Shown here in pieces: positions 38,399-46,274 of a stretch of 64,000 nt of DNA. The position numbers were made by a program, and so were the translations under genes. Below the pieces are notes generated by a model that had not been told where the DNA came from, searched no databases, and saw only the letters and a program-made list of their open reading frames with translations. How positions within the stretch are numbered: position 1 is the stretch's first letter; each line of letters begins with the position of its first letter. The DNA is from Edaphobacter sp. 4G125 (lineage in GTDB: Bacteria > Acidobacteriota > Terriglobia > Terriglobales > Acidobacteriaceae), in NCBI RefSeq assembly GCF_014274685.1, contig NZ_CP060393.1:1609501-1673500 (forward strand), in the 5' to 3' direction.

Positions 38399-38815
38399 CA
38401 TGATCAGCGTGCCTCTCTTTCTGAGAAATTAGCTTCACTCTCTCCCCACTCAATCTTGGTTTCTATGTCTTTCTGCTGGAGTGCCTGGCACTCCCGTCAT
38501 CCCTAATCGGACAATCTGCCGCAATCGTCACTGAAGTTTCACCTCCAATTGTCACTGGCAGAGTGGGCAGGTGGGTTCGGCGTAATTTGTGAGACGAATG
38601 TGCAATACCAACTAATGTGTTACTAAAACAGCAACTTTGCTCCTAGTTTTCTAGGCATTTTGACTTATTGAAGCCTAGGGCACAAATCGGATGACACATT
38701 TCGGTTCGTTGTATTTCAATTAGGCCGCTTTACAAATGTGTGACGAGTCCGACTGCTGAGAATCCCCGGGCCTCCGCAAAAATCAATTTACCGTGGTTCT
38801 CTCAGGAGATCGATT

Positions 38816-40108
38816 TTGAAACGAATTGTTAGATTTTTCCTTCTCGCTATTAGTGTTAGCTCATTCCCTTGTCTGTTACAAGCACAGTCAGCAACATCAC
38901 CAAAATTCGATCTTTTGCTGAAGGGTGCTCATGTCATAGACCCTAAGAACCAAATCGATAGGGTTACAAATGTGGCCATTACAAATGGTCACATCGCCAG
39001 TATTGACGACAATATATCGAACGGCGAAGCGCGGAAGGTAGTAGACCTGCATGGACTGTATTTGATCCCCGGAATGATTGATATTCACGTGCATGTGTTT
39101 CCACGTTTTGTGCTCCCGTCAGGAGCACCGCCAAGTGAGGGTGTTCAACCCGACTCCTTCTCATTCAAGAGCGGAGTGACCACTATGGTGGATGCTGGTA
39201 GTACAGGTTGGAAGGAATTTCCTGAATTCAAGCGGCGCGTTGTAAATACCTCAAAAACTCGTATTCTTGCCTTTCTCAATATCGTAGGCGCAGGTATGGG
39301 AACAGGAAATGATGACAACGTTGCGGAGATGGATGCTAACGCCGCAGCCCAGATGGCCCTTGCCAATCCCGGCTTGATTGTTGGTTTCAAGTCCGCTCAT
39401 TATGGAGGCCCAGGCTGGACATCCGTAGACAATGCCGTAAAAGCAGGGAATCTGGCGCATGTGCCTGTCATGGTTGACTTCGGTAAGATTACGCCTCAGC
39501 GCAACATCAATGTGCTCTTCGCTGATAAGTTGCGACCAGGCGATATTTATACACATTGCTTCTCGGGACATCGTGAAGAGGTCCTCGAAAATGGCCAACT
39601 GAATCCAGCAATGGTGCAGGGCCGGAAGAAGGGTATCTATTTTGATTTAGGCTTTGGCGCTGCCAGCTTCTATTGGTTTGTTGCTGATCCTGCATACAAA
39701 GCTGGTTTCTATCCTGATTCGATTTCGAGCGATCTCCATATGAAGAGTATGAATGCCGGGATGAAAGACATGACCAATATGATGTCGGAATTAATGGCAC
39801 TCGGCTCTTCCCTGCAGGATGTAGTGAAGATGTCAACATGGGATCCCGCTCGTGAAATCAAACATTCCGAACTCGGAAATCTTGATGTAGGAGCAGAGGC
39901 TGACATCGCTGTGCTCCGGTTAGAGAATGGTCATTTTGGATTTCTCGATTCTGCTGGTGCGCGTAGATATGGAACAGGTCGCCTTGTAACTGAACTCACT
40001 CTCCGTAAGGGTGAAGTGGTTTGGGATCTTAATGGTCTTGCGGCCGAAGACTGGCAGAGCTTCCACTATCGCAAGGGTCCGTTTTATTCGAATGGTGCTA
40101 TGAGATAG
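38816..40108 (+). CDS. Exported amidohydrolase/deacetylase, COG3964 type (1)
   Basis: 430-residue metallo-hydrolase of the amidohydrolase superfamily, with an N-terminal signal (RFFLLAISVSSFPCLLQAQ). Metal ligands: H91-x-H93 in IDIHVHV, bridging Lys192 in GFKSAHY, His in YTHCFSGH, and Asp in SSDLHM. Characterised COG3964 members hydrolyse small acetylated esters or N-acyl compounds. The natural substrate here is unknown. It starts with TTG at 38816, with AGGAG seven bases upstream, and no in-frame ATG fits better. It is about four-fifths identical in its central part to the paralogue at 44461-45744. Together with a response regulator and a TonB receptor they form an island-like block. Confidence 0.85.
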   Translation: MKRIVRFFLLAISVSSFPCLLQAQSATSPKFDLLLKGAHVIDPKNQIDRVTNVAITNGHIASIDDNISNGEARKVVDLHGLYLIPGMIDIHVHVFPRFVLPSGAPPSEGVQPDSFSFKSGVTTMVDAGSTGWKEFPEFKRRVVNTSKTRILAFLNIVGAGMGTGNDDNVAEMDANAAAQMALANPGLIVGFKSAHYGGPGWTSVDNAVKAGNLAHVPVMVDFGKITPQRNINVLFADKLRPGDIYTHCFSGHREEVLENGQLNPAMVQGRKKGIYFDLGFGAASFYWFVADPAYKAGFYPDSISSDLHMKSMNAGMKDMTNMMSELMALGSSLQDVVKMSTWDPAREIKHSELGNLDVGAEADIAVLRLENGHFGFLDSAGARRYGTGRLVTELTLRKGEVVWDLNGLAAEDWQSFHYRKGPFYSNGAMR

Positions 40109-40202
40109 CCGTTCATTTCGTAGTGATAATTCAAAAGCTGGCTACTAATTTCGGTGTAAATACGCCGAGGGGATATATGCGCAAAAACTAAGGAATATAC
40201 AC

Positions 40203-40838
40203 ATGAAGGAAATCCGCGTCCTTCTTATTGATGACCAATTTCTCACTCGAATTGCTTTGCGGTCTGTTTTTGCTGGACATCCGCATATTCGAATTGTTGG
40301 AGAAGGCTCAGACGGCGAGCAGGGCGTTGAACTCTATCGATTGCTCCAACCTGATGTAGTTGTTCTTGACCTGCGTCTTCCTCGGCTGAGTGGATTCGAT
40401 GTTATCGGGATCCTGCAGAAAGAGCCGTGCCCTGCGCGCATTGTTGTTCTTTCGAGTTACTGCGGCTCGGAAGACATATACCGTGCGATGAAAGCTGGAG
40501 CGATGTCTTATTTGTGCAAGGATGCAAGCGCATTAGAGCTGGTTAATGCAATTGAGAGCGTCAATCGTAATGTTCGATACCTTCAGCGATTAGTTCGTGA
40601 CCGACTGTCTAAACGGATCTCGGCTATGGAACTTACTCCTCGCGAGGCAGAGATTTTGCGCTGCATTTCTCAAGGCTTTACGAACAGCGAAATTGCTAAC
40701 CATCTCAACGTTACAACCCAAACGGTTAGAGACCATGTTTCTGTGGTGCTCGACAAGATGGGAGCACGCGATCGGACTCAAGCAACTATTTACGCTTTGC
40801 AACGAGGCATGTTCCATTTCGATTGGCCGACCGACTAG
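40203..40838 (+). CDS. NarL/FixJ-type response regulator
   Basis: 211-residue two-component regulator. Receiver domain with acidic pocket LLIDDQ, phospho-acceptor Asp56 in VVVLDLRLP, switch Ser/Thr in VVLSSY and Lys106 in LCKDAS. The C-terminal LuxR-type helix-turn-helix reads LTPREAEILRCISQGFTNSE ... LNVTTQTVRDHVSVVLDKM. No histidine kinase gene is in the window, so it is an orphan here. It lies between the first COG3964 deacetylase and a TonB-dependent receptor on the same strand and may control both. Regulation of the neighbours is inferred. Confidence 0.93.
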   Translation: MKEIRVLLIDDQFLTRIALRSVFAGHPHIRIVGEGSDGEQGVELYRLLQPDVVVLDLRLPRLSGFDVIGILQKEPCPARIVVLSSYCGSEDIYRAMKAGAMSYLCKDASALELVNAIESVNRNVRYLQRLVRDRLSKRISAMELTPREAEILRCISQGFTNSEIANHLNVTTQTVRDHVSVVLDKMGARDRTQATIYALQRGMFHFDWPTD

Positions 40839-41007
40839 GTCTATCTACCTATTCACATATCGGTCAAGTAAAGGATGACAGACTGTGCATCTCGTCTTGT
40901 AATCGGTCAATCGCGAAAATTGATTGTTTGTGCCGTTTTGCATTTGCAATTTTGCAACAGTGGTGAAGTTTATTCCGGGTTCTTACCGTACTTGAAGGAG
41001 TTCGAAA

Positions 41008-44000
41008 ATGAAAATTAAAATACTGATGCTTTGCACAGTAATTCTCTTTAGTGTCTCTCTGGGGCGGTCACAGGTTGCTAACAATACTTCACTGGTAGGA
41101 ACGGTTACTGACAAAACCGGAAGCGTGATTCCGTTTGCGTTGGTAGTTGGTACTAATCAAAATACCAAAGTGCAGTATTCAGGAAAAACAAATCAGGACG
41201 GCTACTACTCTATTCCATTCGTCAGCCCCGGAACCTATAACGTCACGGTTTCTTCATCGGGTTTTCAGACCTCGACGACTTCCGGCGTTGTGGTCACAAC
41301 CAACGTGGCAGTTCGTACAGATGTAAGCCTGGCGGCAGGCTCAACCGAATCGGTCATTAATATATCTGCTGACACCCCAGTCATCTCGACGGATGATGCG
41401 CTAATTGGTGAGACAGTCGGTCAGGAGATGGTTCGAGATCTTCCCCTGAATGGACGCAATCCACTTGATCTTGCTGCCACAGCCTCTAACGTTACGATCA
41501 GCGCAGGCGGTACCATGCTGACGGGAAACCCTCCTGGAGTACGCGCTAGTGGTTCTGGGACTCGGCCGATTAACAACAGCATCTCGCTCGACGGAATCTC
41601 TTTGATGAATAACCTCATCATGACTACCACACTCACGCCGAATCCTGATGCTGTTGAATCTGTGCAGACGCAAAACGGAAATTATCCAGCGCAATATGGT
41701 GATTATCTTGGAGTCCACATCAATATGGTCACCAAAAGCGGCAGCAACGCCTTCCATGGAACTGTATTCGAGTACATCCAGAACGATGCTTTTAACGCGA
41801 AGAGTTGGCTCGCACCATCGACAGCAAGGAAGAGCCAACTCCGCTATAACCAATTTGGCGGCGTAATCGGCGGCCCAGTGATTCTTCCTCATCTTTACAA
41901 CGGTAGAGACAAGACTTTTTTTATGGGTTCGTATCAAGGGCTTCGAGATCACGAATCGGCGTTCACGATCGGAACTGTGATGACCAACAAGATGCGCGCC
42001 GGAGATTTCAGCGAGCTAACTAATAAAACCTTTTATAACCCAAACACTAGGTTCACTCTATGCTCAGCTCCGACTTATGCCTGTCCGGCCGCACAGTATG
42101 CGGGTAATATCATTCCCGTAAATCCGATTTCTGCCAAGATTCTTCCCTATCTGAGTGCACCTACTGGCCCAGGAATAACCTCAAACTGGTCGGGAAATCT
42201 TCCCAGCATGGTTAATCTCGACTCTACGGTTGATAGGGTGGATGAAAATATTGGTGAGAAGATAAGACTTTTTGGCAGGTTCGCCTGGCAGGGAGTCTCG
42301 AATTACACCCAGGCGGTTAACCTTGCGAACACTATTTACAACGTTACAAAGACTCGAAATGGAGCTTTGGGATACACGCATATCATCACTCCGAAGCTCA
42401 TCAACGATTTTCGGTTCGGGTTCAACGTTCTCATAACGCAAAACGTGGATCAGCAATATCAAACACACCAAACATCGGCAGGGTCAGATCTTGGGATCCC
42501 AGGTTTTACGGCTGACGTGGACAATGCAAATCCCGGTTTGACCGATATGACAATCAGTGGCTATCAGGGCATCAGCCAAACGGGTACAAACTGGTTCCAA
42601 GACGACCGCCAGCTTACTTTTTATGACCAGATCAACTATGCCCTGAATAAACATAACCTTATGGCAGGTGTTAGTTTCAGAAAATTTACGATCGGTCGTA
42701 TGGGCACAAATGCTGCACGTGGATCGTTTACTTTTGATCAAACACTGAATGGGGCTACCTCAGGGGCCGGCGATGGAGCGGCGGCTTTTATCGGAGGATC
42801 GCCAACTAGCTATGTTTCGCCCCAGTTCCAAAGTAAAGGAGAAGTAGCACAGTGGCGCGACGGATTCTTCGTTCAAGATACTTGGCAGGTATCACAGAAG
42901 CTAACGGTTGAGTATGGTCTTCGTTATGAGCTGCCCCAGGTAGCTTACAGCCTCAACGGTGTTGGCCGAATTATGGACCCCACACTTACTACGCTATTTC
43001 CTGCAATTGGCGGGACATCCGCACAGAATGCAGTCAGCTACCCCGGGTTCAAATTTACAAATCCGAACCACGACAATATTAGCCCGCGCCTCGGATTTGC
43101 ATACCGCGTTCAGGATAAAACTGTAATTCGTGGTGGTGCTGGCATCTATTACAACGCTAATCAACTCAATACCTATACGCTCTCGTTCGGCTCGTATCCG
43201 TATGCAGCGGCTGTAACTCCGTCTGCTGGTTTTGGCACGACACCATCGTTTACTCTGTCCAACCCGAACGTTCCGGCTGCTGCACCCTGGCCTGGTCCGG
43301 CAAATAATCCATATCAGAATATCGCGATTAGTCCTAACTTACCCACGGCGCGTATGTATCAATGGAATGTCGATATTGGAAGAGAGCTCTGGTCCAACGC
43401 GGGTATCGAACTCCAATACATTGGATCGCGAACCATCCACTTAGATGAGAGTTATTATCCCAATCAACCCGCTCCCTCGCCGATTGCGTTCTCGCAATCT
43501 CGTCGCCCAAATCCCGCAATCGGGCAGATTCGCTTGATTAAGAACGATGCGTTCTCGACCTATCATGGCTTCACTGCTATTTTGCGCCAGCGTGTATATC
43601 ACGGAGTGAATGCGAAACTTAGCTACACCTGGTCCCACGCGCTGGATACGACCGTCGATTCGAACGGCGGAGGTTCCGCCATGTGGCAGGGACATCTCAA
43701 ACTGGACTACGGTAACTCCAATTATGATATTCGGAACCGTTTCGTCGGAATTGTTTCGTATGCATTACCGGGCTTCGATAACAGAAGCTTGATGATCCGT
43801 CGGGTGCTTGGGGGATGGCAGGCGAATGCTATCGTGGACCTTCGCACGGGCGCTCCTCTGAATGTCACTCTAAATACCAATATAGCCAATGTAGGTGGAG
43901 TGGGATCTCCGCAGAGACCTAACTTTGCTCACCAGGGAAAGACAACCTGTAGTCGGCAGACAGTTACGGGCAGTGGCGGTTCGGTAAGGAATAGCTGCAT

Positions 44001-44298
44001 CGATGCTACGGCTTATGTCAATCCAGCTGCTGGAACCTTTGGAAATCTTCATCGGAATGATATTTATGGGCCAGGCGCGGCGAATACCAACTTTTCTCTC
44101 TTCAAAACCTTCCCGATACGGGAACCGATGGCCCTCCAATTCCGTGTTGAAGCATTCAATCTGTTCAACCATCCCAACCCTGGTAACCCGAATACAGTAT
44201 TTGGAGGACCCTCGTTCGGCTTCATTACTACAGCGAATACCTCCTATACAACAACGGGTGCGCGCGTCATGCAACTTTCCGCCAAGTTGAACTTCTAA
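41008..44298 (+). CDS. TonB-dependent receptor, Oar-like, with carboxypeptidase-regulatory domain (2)
   Basis: 1096-residue outer-membrane receptor. Signal peptide (ILMLCTVILFSVSLGRSQ). A CarboxypepD-reg-like domain (TSLVGTVTDKTGSVIPFALV ... YYSIPFVSPGTYNVTVSSSG) is followed by a plug (RDLPLNGRNPLDLAATA, TRPINNSISLDGISLMNN, GVHINMVTKSGSNAFHGTVF) and a barrel that ends in VMQLSAKLNF with terminal Phe. ATG at 41008 has GGAG nine bases upstream. It lies between a response regulator and the second COG3964 deacetylase. The product of one may feed the other, for example import of an acylated compound followed by deacylation. The coding sequence is less G+C-rich than the flanking housekeeping genes. 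Confidence 0.92.
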   Translation: MKIKILMLCTVILFSVSLGRSQVANNTSLVGTVTDKTGSVIPFALVVGTNQNTKVQYSGKTNQDGYYSIPFVSPGTYNVTVSSSGFQTSTTSGVVVTTNVAVRTDVSLAAGSTESVINISADTPVISTDDALIGETVGQEMVRDLPLNGRNPLDLAATASNVTISAGGTMLTGNPPGVRASGSGTRPINNSISLDGISLMNNLIMTTTLTPNPDAVESVQTQNGNYPAQYGDYLGVHINMVTKSGSNAFHGTVFEYIQNDAFNAKSWLAPSTARKSQLRYNQFGGVIGGPVILPHLYNGRDKTFFMGSYQGLRDHESAFTIGTVMTNKMRAGDFSELTNKTFYNPNTRFTLCSAPTYACPAAQYAGNIIPVNPISAKILPYLSAPTGPGITSNWSGNLPSMVNLDSTVDRVDENIGEKIRLFGRFAWQGVSNYTQAVNLANTIYNVTKTRNGALGYTHIITPKLINDFRFGFNVLITQNVDQQYQTHQTSAGSDLGIPGFTADVDNANPGLTDMTISGYQGISQTGTNWFQDDRQLTFYDQINYALNKHNLMAGVSFRKFTIGRMGTNAARGSFTFDQTLNGATSGAGDGAAAFIGGSPTSYVSPQFQSKGEVAQWRDGFFVQDTWQVSQKLTVEYGLRYELPQVAYSLNGVGRIMDPTLTTLFPAIGGTSAQNAVSYPGFKFTNPNHDNISPRLGFAYRVQDKTVIRGGAGIYYNANQLNTYTLSFGSYPYAAAVTPSAGFGTTPSFTLSNPNVPAAAPWPGPANNPYQNIAISPNLPTARMYQWNVDIGRELWSNAGIELQYIGSRTIHLDESYYPNQPAPSPIAFSQSRRPNPAIGQIRLIKNDAFSTYHGFTAILRQRVYHGVNAKLSYTWSHALDTTVDSNGGGSAMWQGHLKLDYGNSNYDIRNRFVGIVSYALPGFDNRSLMIRRVLGGWQANAIVDLRTGAPLNVTLNTNIANVGGVGSPQRPNFAHQGKTTCSRQTVTGSGGSVRNSCIDATAYVNPAAGTFGNLHRNDIYGPGAANTNFSLFKTFPIREPMALQFRVEAFNLFNHPNPGNPNTVFGGPSFGFITTANTSYTTTGARVMQLSAKLNF

Positions 44299-44307
44299 AG
44301 ACCATAC

Positions 44308-44348
44308 CTGATCGGCGGCCGCCAATGTGTGGCTGCTGATCAGTTTTT
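44308..44348 (+). terminator. Intrinsic terminator after the second TonB-dependent receptor gene
   Basis: Long stem beginning CTGATC (44308-44313) and ending GATCAG (44338-44343), with additional GC/GGCC pairing inside, followed by TTTTT. Confidence 0.8.
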
Positions 44349-44460
44349 AGGGAGAAATCGATTCCTGAGTTGTGAATCGGTCTCCAATACCTTGTTTTAT
44401 AGATGCCTTTCCAAAAGCCATACATATTACTGAATATTTCCCGATTTTTAAGGAGATGAC

Positions 44461-45744
44461 ATGAAGCGGATTGCTGGAATTTTTAGCGTGTTTCTAATCT
44501 TGTTCTCTCAACCACCTACGATGTTAGAGGCTCAACCAGCAACAAAGTATGACATTCTGCTCAAGGGCGCCCATGTCATCGATCCAAAGAACCTTGTCGA
44601 CAAGGTTACGGACGTTGCTGTTGTAGATGGGCATATTGCGAGTGTTGCCGATAATATCTCAGTTTCCGATGCCCGAAAGGTCATAAATCTGACTGGACTC
44701 TATCTGACTCCAGGTTTGATCGATATTCACGTCCATATTTATCCCCGTGTAGGGCTGCCGCCAGGGTCGCCTATGCAGGCCAGTATTCAGCCAGACGCTT
44801 TTTCCTTTCGTAGTGGTGTGACTACGATGGTTGACGCAGGAACTACTGGTTGGAAGGAGTTTCCTGAGTTTAAGCGCCGCATCGTAGAAGGCTCAAAGAC
44901 CCGCATATTGGCTTTTCTCAATATCGTTGGTGGAGGCATGGAGATGGGCCTTGATGACAATGTCTCCGAGATGGATGCTAACGCCGCAGCCCAGATGGCG
45001 CTGAAGAACCCTGGAGTGATCGTTGGCTTCAAGTCAGCTCACTACGCAGGAAAGGGTTGGCCATCGGTAGAGAATGCTGTTAAAGCAGGGAATATGGCCC
45101 ATGTGCCCGTCATGGTTGACTTCGGCTATCTGAAAGGAGAACGCAGCCTCGACGCGTTGTTTAGCCAGAAGTTGCGGCCAGGCGATATCTATACCCACTG
45201 TTTTGCCGGGCATCGCGTAGAAGTTCTCGATAACGGTGCGCTGAACCCGGTGATGGAGCAGGCCAGGAAGAAGGGAATCTATTTTGATATTGGTTTTGGT
45301 GCGGGTAGCTTCTATTGGTTTGTTGCGGATGCAGCCTATAAAGCCCACTTCTATCCCGACTCCATCTCGACAGACCTCCATATGGGTAGCATGAATGGCG
45401 GGATGAAGGATATGGCCAACGTCCTTTCCGAGATGATGGCTCTGGGATCTTCAATCCAGGAGGTTGTGAAGATGTCAACCATGGCTCCTGCCCGTGAGAT
45501 TAACCATCTCGAACTGGGCAATCTCGACATTGGATCCGAGGCCGATATCGCTGTATTCAAGTTGGAGAAGGGCAATTTCGGCTTTCTTGACTCTGCAGGA
45601 GCGCGTCACTCCGGCACAAGCCGCCTCGTTACCGAACTCACTTTGCGCAAAGGCATGGTGATGTGGGATCTTAATGGGCTCGCTACCCAAGATTGGAAGG
45701 CCTTCCCATATAAGAAGGGACTCAACGATCCCTATCGTAAATGA
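44461..45744 (+). CDS. Exported amidohydrolase/deacetylase, COG3964 type (2)
   Basis: 427-residue paralogue of the enzyme at 38816-40108. Signal peptide SVFLILFSQPPTMLEAQ. The same metal motif set is present: IDIHVHI, GFKSAHYAGKGW with bridging Lys, YTHCFAGH and STDLHMGSMN. AAGGAG precedes the ATG by six bases. A 32-base stretch around EMDANAAAQMA is identical at DNA level to the first copy (44968-44999 and 39326-39357), suggesting a fairly recent duplication. After the gene come relics of a conjugation protein. Substrates may differ between the copies. Evidence is limited to the family level. Confidence 0.85.
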   Translation: MKRIAGIFSVFLILFSQPPTMLEAQPATKYDILLKGAHVIDPKNLVDKVTDVAVVDGHIASVADNISVSDARKVINLTGLYLTPGLIDIHVHIYPRVGLPPGSPMQASIQPDAFSFRSGVTTMVDAGTTGWKEFPEFKRRIVEGSKTRILAFLNIVGGGMEMGLDDNVSEMDANAAAQMALKNPGVIVGFKSAHYAGKGWPSVENAVKAGNMAHVPVMVDFGYLKGERSLDALFSQKLRPGDIYTHCFAGHRVEVLDNGALNPVMEQARKKGIYFDIGFGAGSFYWFVADAAYKAHFYPDSISTDLHMGSMNGGMKDMANVLSEMMALGSSIQEVVKMSTMAPAREINHLELGNLDIGSEADIAVFKLEKGNFGFLDSAGARHSGTSRLVTELTLRKGMVMWDLNGLATQDWKAFPYKKGLNDPYRK

Positions 45745-45838
45745 AATATGAGCCTTATGACAGGAAGGGACTGACTCGCGAAAGTGTTGGCGACAGCATC
45801 GAACCGGCGCCGGATGTGGACGGCAGACCAGCTACCGG

Positions 45839-46204
45839 TTGACAGACGAGAGTGTGAAGAAGGGTCATCGCGCGACTGATCTGGGTAACGGAGCGTTCAA
45901 CAACCGTGGCCTGCACCAGATGATGAGGGAGTGGCGTACGCCGGCCATAAGATCTGGGAGTTCTATGCGGGCCCGGTCTACGGCGGAAGCGATATTGAGC
46001 CAGTTCGTGACGAAGGTCTTCCTGAAGGCGAGCGAGCCGTATGCGCTGGAGTGGATTTCGAAGGTCATTGGAGAGGTGGAGGTGGAACGCCTTCGCGGGT
46101 CGCGCACGAAGGGCGCGTTCCCGCGTGGACGTGAGACAGAGCAGCGCGACATCACGAGCGAGCCGTTGGTGATGGACAAATGTTTCTTGGATAGTTTCTT
46201 GTGA
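45839..46204 (+). pseudogene. C-terminal relic of a type IV coupling protein (VirD4/TraG-like)
   Basis: The last ~70 residues read ILSQFVTKVFLKASEPYALE, WISKVIGEVEVERLRGSRT and RETEQRDITSEPLVMDKCFL. That is the pattern of the end of VirD4/TraG-family DNA-pumping ATPases (IGEVEVER ... QR.IT..PLVM.SEF.). No Walker motifs or membrane segments precede it, so it is a truncated, non-functional remnant. The opening ~40 residues of the frame are not recognisable. Its position at the right end of the 38-46 kb block supports a mobile origin for that block. Resemblance is by eye only. Confidence 0.45.
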
Positions 46205-46207
46205 AAC

Positions 46208-46263
46208 GCCTCAAACAATAGCGTTCTCCCTTGGAGAGCAGTAGTCAGCGAACTGTTTGAGGC
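46208..46263. repeat. 10-bp inverted repeat at the right edge of the island
   Basis: GCCTCAAACA (46208-46217) and its complement (46254-46263), separated by 36 bases. It lies between the coupling-protein relic and the M13 gene. It may be a weak terminator for the M13 gene on the minus strand, or an old element end. Confidence 0.5.
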
Positions 46264-46274
46264 TTGCATGTTGA

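Larger units (their letters stand above)
37984..38815. other. Long intergenic region at the left edge of a probable island
   Basis: About 830 bases without an intact gene. It contains a terminator (38086-38127), a likely integrase relic (38258-38398) and the direct repeat AAAGTATTCA at 38000-38009 and 38042-38051. The promoter of the first deacetylase lies near the right end. The stretch is A+T-richer than the genes to its left. Confidence 0.6.
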
